This document shows, piece by piece, positions 34,157 through 43,332 of a stretch of 64,000 nucleotides of DNA. A model generated the notes under the pieces. That model was not told where the DNA came from. It ran no database searches and was given only the letters and a program-made list of their open reading frames with translations. Origin of the DNA: Shewanella amazonensis SB2B. Lineage in GTDB: Bacteria; Pseudomonadota; Gammaproteobacteria; Enterobacterales; Shewanellaceae. The DNA lies in assembly GCF_000015245.1 (NCBI RefSeq), contig NC_008700.1, positions 1,618,001 through 1,682,000 of the forward strand, in the 5' to 3' direction. A program made the translations under genes and the position numbers. Position 1 is the first letter of the stretch. Each line of letters begins with the position of its first letter.

Positions 34157-35326
34157 TTATTTAGTCTCGTTAAACAGCTCGCGGCCAATCAGCATGCGGC
34201 GGATTTCCGAGGTGCCTGCGCCGATTTCATACAGCTTGGCATCCCGCAGCAAACGGCCGGTGGCATATTCATTCACATAACCGTTACCGCCCAGCAGCTG
34301 AATGGCGTCCAGCGCCATCTTGGTTGCCAATTCGGCGGCGTATAGGATGACACCGGCGGCATCTTTACGGGTGGTTTCGCCTCTGTCACAGGCACGGGCC
34401 ACGTTGTAAACGTAAGACTTGGCCGCATTCATGCCGGTGTACATGTCGGCAAGCTTGCCCTGCACCAGTTGGAATTCACCAATAGACTTGCCAAACTGCA
34501 CCCGCTCGTGCACATAAGGCACGACTATATCCATACAGGCTGTCATGATGCCCAGTGGGCCACCGGAGAGCACCACGCGCTCGTAATCGAGGCCACTCAT
34601 CAGCACTTTCACGCCGTTGTTGAGGCCGCCTAAGATGTTTTCTTCCGGTACTTCACAGTCTTCAAACACCAGCTCACAGGTGTTGGAGCCGCGCATACCC
34701 AGCTTGTCGAGCTTTTGCGCCTGGGAGAAACCCTTGAATCCACGCTCAACGATAAAGGCGGTGATGCCGTGTGGTCCCTTGTCGAGGTCAGTCTTGGCAT
34801 AAATCACATAGGTGTGGGCATCGGGGCCATTGGTGATCCACATCTTGTTGCCATTGAGGATATAGCGGTCGCCTTCCTTGCGGGCATGCAGCTTCATGGA
34901 TACCACGTCGGAGCCGGCATTGGGCTCGCTCATGGCCAGGGCGCCAATGTGCTCACCGCTGATGAGCTTGGGCAGGTACTTGGCACGCTGGGCCTCATTG
35001 CCGTTGCGATAGATTTGGTTAACGCACAGGTTGGAGTGAGCGCCGTAAGACAGGCCAATGGAGGCCGAGGCGCGGCTGATTTCTTCCATGGCCACCACGT
35101 GGGCGAGGTAACCCATGTTCACGCCGCCGTATTCTTCGGCCACGGTCACGCCAAGCAGGCCCATGTCACCGAACTTGGCCCACAGCTCGTTGGGGAAGGC
35201 GTTGTCGCGGTCAACCTTTTCCGCCAGCGGCGCAATTTCACCCTTGGCAAATTCGTATACCGCGTCCCGCAGCATATCCACGTCTTCACCGAGTCCGAAG
35301 TTGAGAGTAGAGTACAGGTGGCTCAT
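34157..35326 (-). CDS. liuA: Isovaleryl-CoA dehydrogenase
   Basis: 389-aa FAD acyl-CoA dehydrogenase, first committed step after isovaleryl-CoA. AMSEPNAGSDVVSM and KMWITNGPDA (flavin contacts), and LDYERVVLSGGPLG at about residue 250, where isovaleryl-CoA dehydrogenases place their catalytic Glu (unlike short-chain types with a Glu near the C-terminus). C-terminal IGAGTSEIRRMLIGREL. First structural gene after liuR. Confidence 0.95.
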   Translation of the reverse strand: MSHLYSTLNFGLGEDVDMLRDAVYEFAKGEIAPLAEKVDRDNAFPNELWAKFGDMGLLGVTVAEEYGGVNMGYLAHVVAMEEISRASASIGLSYGAHSNLCVNQIYRNGNEAQRAKYLPKLISGEHIGALAMSEPNAGSDVVSMKLHARKEGDRYILNGNKMWITNGPDAHTYVIYAKTDLDKGPHGITAFIVERGFKGFSQAQKLDKLGMRGSNTCELVFEDCEVPEENILGGLNNGVKVLMSGLDYERVVLSGGPLGIMTACMDIVVPYVHERVQFGKSIGEFQLVQGKLADMYTGMNAAKSYVYNVARACDRGETTRKDAAGVILYAAELATKMALDAIQLLGGNGYVNEYATGRLLRDAKLYEIGAGTSEIRRMLIGRELFNETK

Positions 35327-35410
35327 GTGCTTGTGTCCTTAAATCTGCTTGTTGTCTTGTTATCTTTGTTATTGTGTCGGTCTGGTTTCAGTCTGGGCGT
35401 TGGCGTCAGT

Positions 35411-35815
35411 TCAGGAACTCCTGGATTGGCCATCCAGGGCGCCGCGGCATTGGGCCTCGGCGCTGGTGAGTTCCATCAAGACCACCTTGATATCGTCCAT
35501 CTGTTGTTGCAGTGCCGCTTTTTTCTCTTCAATCAGCGCCAGCATGGTATTGAGCTGGGTTACGCTGGTTTTGTCGGCATCGTAAAGTTCAAACAAACGG
35601 CGGGTTTCCGCCAGGGAAAACCCGAGGCGCTTACCGCGCAGAATCAGCTTAAGGCGAACCCGGTCTTTCAGGCTGTAGATACGGGTTTGACCACGACGCT
35701 TGGGCTTGAGCAGCCCCTGATCCTCATAGAAGCGGATAGAGCGGGTGGTAATGTCGAATTCTTTCGACAAGTCACTGATTGAATAGCTGGTTTGCGCACT
35801 GTTGGTTGAACTCAT
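35411..35815 (-). CDS. liuR: MerR-family regulator of the liu operon
   Basis: 134 aa. MerR helix-turn-helix (YSISDLSKEFDITTRSIRFYEDQGLLKPKRRGQTRIYSLKDRVRLKLILRGKRLGFSL, about residues 11-70) and a C-terminal coiled coil (LNTMLALIEEKKAALQQQMDDIKVVLMEL). No Cys cluster, so not a metal sensor. In gammaproteobacteria LiuR represses branched-chain amino acid genes. The ATG at 35815 is preferred over an upstream TTG. An 84-bp gap leads to liuA. Confidence 0.88.
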   Translation of the reverse strand: MSSTNSAQTSYSISDLSKEFDITTRSIRFYEDQGLLKPKRRGQTRIYSLKDRVRLKLILRGKRLGFSLAETRRLFELYDADKTSVTQLNTMLALIEEKKAALQQQMDDIKVVLMELTSAEAQCRGALDGQSRSS

Positions 35816-35863
35816 CTCGACACCGGATTTTTCTTGTTTCAATTGGATGCAAGATATATGAAG

Positions 35864-35879
35864 TTTACGTAAAGGTAAA
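35864..35879. promoter_or_regulatory. Candidate LiuR operator upstream of liuR
   Basis: TTTACGTAAAGGTAAA, close to TTTACG-N4-CGTAAA with one mismatch, 49 bp upstream of the liuR start. MerR-type operators are usually such palindromes. A similar site precedes the ivd operon (47610). Confidence 0.65.
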
Positions 35880-36187
35880 GTTGGGAGCTGTGTGCGAAAT
35901 GTATTTTCATGGTGACCGGTGTCAGGCTTAGCTTACAGGCTCGCCGGGAAATGTTTTCAATGGGCTCGCGTGCTCTTTAGGGTGGGGGTATTTGCTTATC
36001 TTGATCATCCAAGCACCTAACCTACCCGTGTTTCCTGCCGTGATGGCCATCCTTGTGTGTCTCATACTCAAGCCGCCCTAGGCTTTTGTCTAATGGGGGG
36101 CGGGGCGACTCCGCGCAATAATGCCGAAGATAAGGAAGGGACCTTACCGGCGCAGATGTCGCCACTCCACCCCGGAGGACCATTACA

Positions 36188-38122
36188 ATGACAACAATAA
36201 GCACAAGCACAAAGATGCCCGCGGATCCTGCTGAGGCGCTGCGCCAGGAAGCCAGGGATAACCCCGAGCAATACTGGCGAAAGGCTGCCGATATGGTGGA
36301 CTGGCACAAGGCGCCATCGACCATTCTGGATTCGTCACAGGCGCCTTTATATCGCTGGTACACAGACGGCGAAATCAATACCTGCTATAACGCCCTCGAC
36401 CGTCAGGTGGATGCCGGGCGTGGCAGTCAGACGGCGTTTCATTACGTCAGTCCGGTAACGGAAACCGAATATTCTATCAGCTACACCGAGTGTCTGGCCC
36501 AGGTGAAGCGCCTGGCTGGCCTGCTCAAGGCACAGGGTGTGAATAAGGGTGACCGGGTAGTGATTTACATGCCCATGGTGCCCGAGACGGCTTATGCCAT
36601 GCTCGCCTGTGCCCGTATCGGCGCGATTCACTCTGTGGTGTTTGGCGGTTTTGCTGCCAATGAACTGGCCAGTCGTATCAATGATGCCAAACCAGTGATG
36701 GTGCTTTCAGCTTCCTGTGGGGTTGAGCCTTCGGGTGTGGTGGCCTATAAGCCGCTGCTGGATGCGGCCCTGGCTCAGGCGAGCCATAAGGTCAGTAAAT
36801 GTTTGATCTTACAGCGCCCTCAATATGAGGCAGCGATGACCCCCGGGCGTGATCTTGACTGGCAAGAGTCTGTGGCCAGCGCAGCCGATGCCGATTGGGT
36901 GCCGGTCAAGGCAACCGACCCCCTGTATGTGCTCTATACCTCTGGCACCACCGGCCAACCCAAGGGCGTGGTGCGGGACAACGGCGGCCACGCAGTGGCG
37001 CTGGCGTGGTCGATGCGCTACCTCTACGACATCGAACCCGGTGATACCTTCTGGGCCGCCTCAGACGTGGGCTGGGTGGTAGGACACTCTTACATCGTGT
37101 ACGGCCCTCTGATTGCCGGTGCCACCTCTGTGCTCTATGAAGGCAAACCCGTGGGCACCCCGGATGCCGGTGCGTTCTGGCGCACCATTAAAAAGTATGG
37201 TGTAAAGAGTTTCTTTACCGCGCCCACTGCCATTCGCGCCATCAAGCGTGAAGACCCTGAAGGCTTTTTCTGCCGTAACACCAACCTTGACTGCCTTAAG
37301 CAGATGTTCCTGGCCGGGGAGCGCTGCGATCCCGATACCCTGCTGTGGGCCCAGGAAATGCTTGGCAAGCCTGTGATTGACCACTGGTGGCAAACTGAAA
37401 CCGGTTGGCCTGTTGCCTCCAACTTGATGGGGATTGCGCAAATGCCCATTAAGCCGGGCTCGCCCGCCCGGCCGGTGCCCGGATATCAAGTGGATGTGGT
37501 GGACGAGGCCGGTAACAGCGTGGGCGCCGGTGAATACGGCAACGTGGTTATTCGCCTGCCATTGCCACCGGGCACACTGCCGACCCTGTGGCAAAACGAC
37601 AAACGCTACATCGACAGTTACCTCTCCATGTACCCGGATTGTTATCTCACCGGCGATGCGGGTTACATGGATGAAGACGGCTACCTGTACATCATGAGCC
37701 GTATCGACGATGTCATTAACGTAGCAGGCCATCGTCTGTCCACGGGCCGGTTTGAAGAGGTGCTCTGTCAGCATCCGGCAGTTGCCGAAGCGGCTGTGAT
37801 TGGCGTGGAGGACAAGCTCAAAGGTCAGGTGCCCCTTGGCTTGGTGGTACTCAAGAACGGGGTAGACATCACCGATGAACAGCTCAATAAAGAGCTGGTT
37901 GCGCTGGTGCGAAGTGAAATTGGCCCCGTTGCCGCCTTTAAGCTGGTCAGTGCCATTCCCAAGTTGCCCAAGACCCGCTCAGGTAAAATCCTGCGTGCCA
38001 CCATGCGCAAGATTGCCGACAATCAGGAATACAGTGTACCTGCCACCATTGAAGACCCGGCTACGCTGGAACTGGTGCGCAACACCCTGACCCGCATGGG
38101 CTATGGTGACGCCCGGGTCTGA
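36188..38122 (+). CDS. prpE: Propionyl-/acyl-CoA synthetase (PrpE/ACSS3-like)
   Basis: 644 aa. AMP-forming synthetase: YTSGTTGQPKGVVRDNGGHAVAL (P-loop with the PrpE/ACSS3-type continuation), WWQTETGWP, YLTGDAGYMDEDGYLYIMSRIDDVINVAGHRLSTG and the acylation-prone Lys in PKTRSGKILRATMRK. The R-D-N-G-G block separates it from Acs. Divergent from liuR across 372 bp (35816-36187), which holds the LiuR-like site and no gene. Substrate could be propionate or another short branched acid; this is inferred. Confidence 0.82.
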   Translation: MTTISTSTKMPADPAEALRQEARDNPEQYWRKAADMVDWHKAPSTILDSSQAPLYRWYTDGEINTCYNALDRQVDAGRGSQTAFHYVSPVTETEYSISYTECLAQVKRLAGLLKAQGVNKGDRVVIYMPMVPETAYAMLACARIGAIHSVVFGGFAANELASRINDAKPVMVLSASCGVEPSGVVAYKPLLDAALAQASHKVSKCLILQRPQYEAAMTPGRDLDWQESVASAADADWVPVKATDPLYVLYTSGTTGQPKGVVRDNGGHAVALAWSMRYLYDIEPGDTFWAASDVGWVVGHSYIVYGPLIAGATSVLYEGKPVGTPDAGAFWRTIKKYGVKSFFTAPTAIRAIKREDPEGFFCRNTNLDCLKQMFLAGERCDPDTLLWAQEMLGKPVIDHWWQTETGWPVASNLMGIAQMPIKPGSPARPVPGYQVDVVDEAGNSVGAGEYGNVVIRLPLPPGTLPTLWQNDKRYIDSYLSMYPDCYLTGDAGYMDEDGYLYIMSRIDDVINVAGHRLSTGRFEEVLCQHPAVAEAAVIGVEDKLKGQVPLGLVVLKNGVDITDEQLNKELVALVRSEIGPVAAFKLVSAIPKLPKTRSGKILRATMRKIADNQEYSVPATIEDPATLELVRNTLTRMGYGDARV

Positions 38123-38135
38123 CCCCTGATACACC

Positions 38136-38169
38136 CAAAAAGCCTCCGATATCCACGGGGGCTTTTTTA
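38136..38169 (+). terminator. Terminator after prpE
   Basis: aaaaagcctccg...cgggggctttttt: imperfect stem with a T run, 14 bp after the stop. Confidence 0.7.
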
Positions 38170-38304
38170 TGCCTAAGCTCGTCATTTAGCAACAGTTTTA
38201 CACTGCAATCCTATGCATTATCTTGCATTACTGTAATTCAGTTACCAAAATCGCTATAATCCGCCGCGAAATTTGGCTCTTCCTGTACCCGTGGAATAAA
38301 AAGC

Positions 38305-39840
38305 ATGCAAAACCACACCCAATTACACGACATCGGGGTTATCGGCCTGGGTGTCATGGGCAAAAACCTTGCCCTCAATATCGCAGACAATGGCTATCGT
38401 GTGGCCGCCTTTGACCTCGACGGTGCCAAGGTGCGCGCCGCCGTCAGCCAATCGCAGGCCGAAGTTGCCGCCAAACCTGCACACAGTAAGGCCACGCAGC
38501 TGACAGGTGTGGACAGTCTCAAGTCCATGCTCTGCGCCTTGACCTCACCCAGACTCCTGTTGCTGTCGGTACCTGCCGGTGCGCCGGTAGACGGCGTTTG
38601 CTCGGCCCTTATTGATGCCGGTATCAAGCCTGATGACATCGTTATCGACACCGGCAACAGCCTGTGGACCGATACTGTAAAGCGCGAGCAGGAGTACGCC
38701 GGCAAGTTTGTGTTTTTCTCTTCTGCCGTTTCCGGCGGCGAAGTAGGCGCCCGTTTTGGCCCTTCACTGATGCCATCGGGTAAAAAAGAAGCCTGGGACA
38801 GTGTGGCCCCCATCTGGCGCGCCATTGCCGCCAAGGTGGACAACACCACAGGTTTGCCCATTGAGCGCTTTGAGCCGGGTAACCCTGTACTGGAAGGCGA
38901 GCCCTGCACTGCGTACATAGGTCCGGCTGGCAGTGGCCACTACGTAAAAATGGTGCACAACGGTATCGAATATGCCGACATGCAGCTGATTTGCGAAGCC
39001 TATCAGTTGCTCTCTGATGTGCTTGGGCTGTCGGCGGTGGAGATAGCGGCTATTTTTGAACGCTGGAACCGCGGCAAACTCAACAGCTACCTGATGGGTA
39101 TAAGCGCCGAAGTGCTGCGTCAGAGCGATCCCCTCACCGGCAAGCCGCTGGTGGAAATGATTCTGGATAAGGCCGGGCAGAAGGGCACGGGTTTGTGGAC
39201 TGCGGTCAGCAGCCTGCAAATTGGCACCCCGGCGCCAACGATTGCGGAGGCTGTTTACGCCCGGGCGTTGTCAAATCAAAAGGCGCTTCGTACCGAGTTG
39301 GCAGGCCGTCTGGCCGGCGCTATGCCGTTGCAGGGCATAGATGCGACAAGCTTTATCGATGAGCTGGAGCAGGCACTCTTTTGCGCGAAAATTTGCTGTT
39401 ATGCCCAGGGTTTCCAGTTGATGGCCATGAACGCCGCCGAACAGGGATGGGAGCTGGACTTTGCCGCCATCGCCCGCATCTGGCGTGCCGGTTGTATCAT
39501 TCGGGCCACCTTCCTGCAGTCCATTACTGATGCCTTTGAGGCCGAGCCCAAACTCGCCAATCTGCTGATAGCGAAAAGCTTTGCCGAGGCGCTGAGTGAG
39601 GCCCAGCAATCCTGGCGCCACCTGGTGTCCAAGGCCGTCCTTGCGGGGGTGCCTGCACCTTGTATTACCTCGGCGCTGGCATATTACGACGGCTATCGCC
39701 GCGAAACCCTGCCCGCCAACTTGTTGCAGGGTCAGCGCGATTACTTTGGTGCCCACAGCTTTGAGCGTATCGATACGCAGGCGGGTGAAAAATACCACCT
39801 CAACTGGAGCAGTCCGGCGCGTGAGTTGCAAAAGCTCTGA
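38305..39840 (+). CDS. gnd: 6-phosphogluconate dehydrogenase (decarboxylating)
   Basis: 511 aa. NADP-binding GVIGLGVMGKNLALNIADNGY at the N-terminus, then GPSLMPSGK and GSGHYVKMVHNGIEYADMQLICEAYQLL, and a C-terminal DYFGAHSFERID. It makes ribulose 5-phosphate in the pentose phosphate pathway. Somewhat longer than the common 468-aa form. Followed by 16-bp tandem repeats and a strong terminator. Confidence 0.95.
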   Translation: MQNHTQLHDIGVIGLGVMGKNLALNIADNGYRVAAFDLDGAKVRAAVSQSQAEVAAKPAHSKATQLTGVDSLKSMLCALTSPRLLLLSVPAGAPVDGVCSALIDAGIKPDDIVIDTGNSLWTDTVKREQEYAGKFVFFSSAVSGGEVGARFGPSLMPSGKKEAWDSVAPIWRAIAAKVDNTTGLPIERFEPGNPVLEGEPCTAYIGPAGSGHYVKMVHNGIEYADMQLICEAYQLLSDVLGLSAVEIAAIFERWNRGKLNSYLMGISAEVLRQSDPLTGKPLVEMILDKAGQKGTGLWTAVSSLQIGTPAPTIAEAVYARALSNQKALRTELAGRLAGAMPLQGIDATSFIDELEQALFCAKICCYAQGFQLMAMNAAEQGWELDFAAIARIWRAGCIIRATFLQSITDAFEAEPKLANLLIAKSFAEALSEAQQSWRHLVSKAVLAGVPAPCITSALAYYDGYRRETLPANLLQGQRDYFGAHSFERIDTQAGEKYHLNWSSPARELQKL

Positions 39841-39845
39841 AGTGT

Positions 39846-39900
39846 AATAGCGCTGAACTGCAATAGCTCTGAACTGTAAAAGCGCTGAACTGTAAACGCT
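39846..39900. repeat. 16-bp tandem repeat after gnd
   Basis: About three and a half copies of aatagcgctgaactgt directly after the gnd stop, with one or two changes per copy. Confidence 0.75.
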
Positions 39901-39930
39901 GTGAGCGGCTGACGCTACGCGCTTCACACC

Positions 39931-39972
39931 AGTAAATAAAAAGGCTTCCCTCGGGAAGCCTTTTTATTTACT
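39931..39972. terminator. Bidirectional terminator between gnd and menA
   Basis: 20-bp perfect arms: agtaaataaaaaggcttccc, tc loop, gggaagcctttttatttact. Serves both convergent genes. Confidence 0.92.
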
Positions 39973-39989
39973 GACTTACAATGACGCCG

Positions 39990-40871
39990 TCAGGCCTGAG
40001 CCGGAATAAGCAGCCCAACGGAAAAGAGTACACTGAACACCAGCGTCAGCCTCGCGGTGCGGCCCAGCAAGGGGTTTAAGGCGCCGCCGCTGGTCTCGCT
40101 GAACTCCCGGGACAGGCGTCTTGCGATGACCAGAGACAAGCCGGACAGGAGCACAGGCCAGCCCGGCAGTAAGCCCATCAGAAAACTGCCGATAATCAAG
40201 CCAAAAGGCAAATACACCAATGCCTGATACAGCACCCGTGACTGGGCTTCGCCGATGCGTACCGCCAGGGTGCGCTTACCGGCGCGGGTGTCGGTGCGGA
40301 TGTCCCGGGTGTTGTTGACCAGCATGATGGCGGCGTTGAAAAGGCCAATTGCTGCACCCAGTATCCAGGCATCCATGGAGGCGAAGCCCGACTGCAGATA
40401 AAAGCTGCCCACAACCGCGACCAAGCCGAAAAACACAAAGGCGGCCACTTCACCCAGACCGTGGGAGGCGAGGGGATAGGGCCCGCCGCTGTAACAAAGC
40501 GCACCCAAAATGGAGGCGGCGGCGAGCACGGCGATGGGGGCGCCTCCGTGCCAAATCAGATAAGAGCCGACCGCAAGCGCCGCCAGCAAAGACGCTATCA
40601 TGGCCGCTTTAACCCTGGCCGGGGCTATCAGGCCACTTTGGGTTACCCGCACAGGGCCCAGGCGCTCTTCGGTATCCACGCCGCTTTTAAAATCAAAATA
40701 GTCATTGGCCAGGTTCACGGCAATTTGCAACAACAGGGCACAGATCATCGAGGCGATGGCAATAGTAATGCTGAAGCTTTCCAGACCGAGCGCGAGGGTA
40801 TTTCCCACCAGGAGTGGGCCGATAGCCGCTGGCAGGGTACGGGGTCTGATGGCAAGGATCCAGGGGTTCAT
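39990..40871 (-). CDS. menA: 1,4-dihydroxy-2-naphthoate prenyltransferase
   Basis: 293-aa UbiA-family membrane enzyme of menaquinone synthesis. The first Asp motif (NLANDYFDFKSGVDT) and second (NNTRDIRTDTRAGKRTLAVRIGE) are intact, with about eight hydrophobic segments. The start MNPWILAIRPRTLPA is family-typical; the 28 residues upstream in frame are not. Menaquinone supports anaerobic respiration, in keeping with a Shewanella lifestyle. Confidence 0.94.
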   Translation of the reverse strand: MNPWILAIRPRTLPAAIGPLLVGNTLALGLESFSITIAIASMICALLLQIAVNLANDYFDFKSGVDTEERLGPVRVTQSGLIAPARVKAAMIASLLAALAVGSYLIWHGGAPIAVLAAASILGALCYSGGPYPLASHGLGEVAAFVFFGLVAVVGSFYLQSGFASMDAWILGAAIGLFNAAIMLVNNTRDIRTDTRAGKRTLAVRIGEAQSRVLYQALVYLPFGLIIGSFLMGLLPGWPVLLSGLSLVIARRLSREFSETSGGALNPLLGRTARLTLVFSVLFSVGLLIPAQA

Positions 40872-41087
40872 GGTGGCCTTTAAAAGATAAAAACGATTGC
40901 AGCCCATAGGATAACAAGAATTGCGTTGAAAGTTAGCACAATCGAAAACACGCATTTAGCAGACTGGGACAAGGCGCACACAGCCACTGGGGCCTTCGGG
41001 TAAATTTGCCGTCAAGGTCAAAGTTTTACCGTTAACGCTGTGCTTTATTTAATCGGCTGTTTGATTTTTGCGCCTAAGGAAAGCGAG

Positions 41088-41984
41088 ATGCGATTCGATA
41101 ACCAGACTGCCCTGATCTCCGGTGCCGCATCCGGTTTGGGACGCGCCTATGCGCTGGCACTGGCTGAGCGTGGCGCCAGCGTCATGCTGATTGATTGCTT
41201 GCCCGAAGAGGCCGCAGAAGTACAAAGTCTGCTTAAGGCGCTCGACGTCATGGGGGCCATGTCCCGCTATTGGTCCGTTGACGTGGGAGAACCCGACGCC
41301 ATAGAGGCCTGGGCGGCGGCATTTGAAGCCAGCGGGGCTGGTGTGGATTTGCTTATCAATAATGCCGGTATGCACACCCACGGCAGCTTTGAGCATCAGT
41401 CAATTACCGCCATCCGTCGCCAGTTGCAGGTGGACTTGCTCGGCAGCATCGCCCTGACACACGCGCTGTGGCCTGGAATGATGAACCGGGGCTATGGCCG
41501 GGTTGTGATGTCCACCGGTGTCAGTGGTCTTTATGGCGATCTGCATCAAAGTGCCTTTGCCTGCAGCAAAATGGCGCTCATAGGCCTGGTAAATGGCCTG
41601 GCCGCCGAAGGCCTGCCCCGCAATGTGATGGTGAACAGCCTCTGCCCCCTTGCCCACACCGCCATGACAGACGCCCATTTGGCACCACAGGTCAAACCAC
41701 TGTTCTCCAAGGAAATAGTGACGGCTTCCATGCTGTTTTTGCTGAGCGCTCAGGCGCCCAGTGGGCGCCATTTGCTCGCCGGAGGCGGCAGTGTCAGTGA
41801 ACTTTGCATTGCGGAGCACAGGTATTGTTATTTTGAATCTGATCTACGCACCCCCGAAGTGATTGCCGCCCATTGGTCCGATATCGCCAACGCCTGGCCC
41901 ATCCAAAAACACGCCAACGGTGAAGACCAGATCCTCGCCTTTGCCAGGCGTGCTGCCCACGAGCAGGGCATTCGACTCGACTGA
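41088..41984 (+). CDS. SDR-family protein with altered active site
   Basis: 298 aa. N-terminal Rossmann motif SGAASGLGRAYALALAERGA and INNAG are intact. The catalytic YxxxK position reads F157-A-C-S-K161 (codon ttt at 41556), so the usual Tyr is missing. Following residues are SDR-like to about 245, then a divergent C-terminus. RBS AAGGA before ATG at 41088. 65 bp before tesB, on the same strand. Substrate unknown; it may not be a typical oxidoreductase. Confidence 0.75.
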   Translation: MRFDNQTALISGAASGLGRAYALALAERGASVMLIDCLPEEAAEVQSLLKALDVMGAMSRYWSVDVGEPDAIEAWAAAFEASGAGVDLLINNAGMHTHGSFEHQSITAIRRQLQVDLLGSIALTHALWPGMMNRGYGRVVMSTGVSGLYGDLHQSAFACSKMALIGLVNGLAAEGLPRNVMVNSLCPLAHTAMTDAHLAPQVKPLFSKEIVTASMLFLLSAQAPSGRHLLAGGGSVSELCIAEHRYCYFESDLRTPEVIAAHWSDIANAWPIQKHANGEDQILAFARRAAHEQGIRLD

Positions 41985-42049
41985 GACTCGCCAGAGCATG
42001 GCGCTTTTTGTTACTCTCTTGGCAATTGACTTTAAATCAGAGAGATAAC

Positions 42050-42919
42050 ATGAGTCAGGTATTGAACGATCTATTGTCACTGCTGACCCTCGAAACCCTG
42101 GAGATTGGACTTTATCGTGGTCAGAGCCAGGACCTGGGCTTTGGTCATGTCTTCGGCGGTCAGGTGATGGGACAGGCTCTGAGCGCCGCCCGGGAAACCG
42201 TTGAGCCAACCCGTAAAGTTCATTCACTTCACAGCTATTTCTTACGGGCAGGCGATGAGTCTCTTCCCATAGTGTACGACGTGGAAATCATGCGCGACGG
42301 CGGCTCGTTCAGCGCCCGTCGGGTGAAAGCGGTGCAAAAAGGCCGCCCGATTTTTTACATGACCTGCTCCTTCCAGGGAGAAGAAGAGGGATTTTCCCAT
42401 CAGATAAGTATGCCGGATGTGCCGGGGCCCGAAGGTCTATTGAACCAGCAGGAGTTGGCGGTGACCCTGAGGGACAAAATTCCTGAAAAAATGCTGGAAA
42501 AGTTTATGGCCGATGCGCCCATCGAGATGCGCATTGTCGACCCTGTCAGTCCGGTGGCGCCGCGCTCCCGCGAGCCCGTGCGCCATGTTTGGCTGCGTGC
42601 CAACGGTAAGGTGGAAGGCGACAGCCACGTGCACGATGCGCTTCTTGCCTATGCCTCTGATTTCAACTTTTTGGTGACAGCTGCCCAGCCGCACGGGGTG
42701 TCGTTTTTAACACCGGGCATGCGGATGGCCACCATTGACCATGCCATGTGGTTCCATCGTCCCTTGGATATGAATGATTGGCTGCTATACAGTATCGATA
42801 GCCCCAATGCCAGCGGCGGCCGCGGTTTTGTAAAAGGACATTTTTTCAATCGCCGTGGTGAGCTGGTGGCGTCGGCTACTCAGGAAGGATTGATGCGTAT
42901 GAAAAAGGACAGCAACTGA
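42050..42919 (+). CDS. tesB: Acyl-CoA thioesterase II
   Basis: 289 aa, matching TesB length. N-terminal LFRGQSQ-like LYRGQSQDLGFGHVFGGQVMGQAL and C-terminal SLDHAMWFHRP-type TIDHAMWFHRPLDMNDWLLYSIDSPNASGGRGFVKG with the conserved Asp of the double hotdog. Releases fatty acids from acyl-CoA. Its stop overlaps the next ATG (TGATG). Confidence 0.94.
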   Translation: MSQVLNDLLSLLTLETLEIGLYRGQSQDLGFGHVFGGQVMGQALSAARETVEPTRKVHSLHSYFLRAGDESLPIVYDVEIMRDGGSFSARRVKAVQKGRPIFYMTCSFQGEEEGFSHQISMPDVPGPEGLLNQQELAVTLRDKIPEKMLEKFMADAPIEMRIVDPVSPVAPRSREPVRHVWLRANGKVEGDSHVHDALLAYASDFNFLVTAAQPHGVSFLTPGMRMATIDHAMWFHRPLDMNDWLLYSIDSPNASGGRGFVKGHFFNRRGELVASATQEGLMRMKKDSN

Positions 42920-43326
42920 TGTGGAGCAAAATTGCCAAAGCGGGCCGGGTTATGGCCGCCCTGTGTATACTCGGCGCCCTGAGCGCCTGTGTGACGGTAG
43001 AGGAGCCCAAACCCATAATCATTAATGGCGCGGCGGGTTATCTTGAGTCTGTGGTGTTGCCGCCAAACAGCACCATTACCATTGCGGTTATCGATTTAGA
43101 CACCCCCGGCATTATCATCGCTCAGAAAACCTTTAATGTGGTGCGCGCGCCAGTGCCCTTCAAGTTTATTTTGCCGGCCGAGACTATCAGCAGCAATGTG
43201 AACTACGGGGTGGTGGCACTTATCAAACACAACAACCAGGTGATTTTCCAAACCTACGATCGCTTTCCGGTGATCCACAACAACAAGTTCACCACCGAAG
43301 TGGTGATGAAGCCGGTTGGCAGGTAA
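42919..43326 (+). CDS. YbaY-family lipoprotein (first copy)
   Basis: 135 aa. Lipoprotein signal with lipobox LSAC, then a YbaY-like domain (GAAGYLESVVLPPNSTITIAVIDLDTPGIIIAQKTF, PVPFKFILPAETI) of PF09619 type. Exported, and likely handled by LolCDE. One base overlaps tesB. A second family member lies at 46025. Confidence 0.85.
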   Translation: MWSKIAKAGRVMAALCILGALSACVTVEEPKPIIINGAAGYLESVVLPPNSTITIAVIDLDTPGIIIAQKTFNVVRAPVPFKFILPAETISSNVNYGVVALIKHNNQVIFQTYDRFPVIHNNKFTTEVVMKPVGR

Positions 43327-43332
43327 TCAGCC

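Noticed and set aside
36022..36378. Minus-strand frame across the prpE start
   Set aside because: Overlaps the start of prpE antisense and has no recognisable content.
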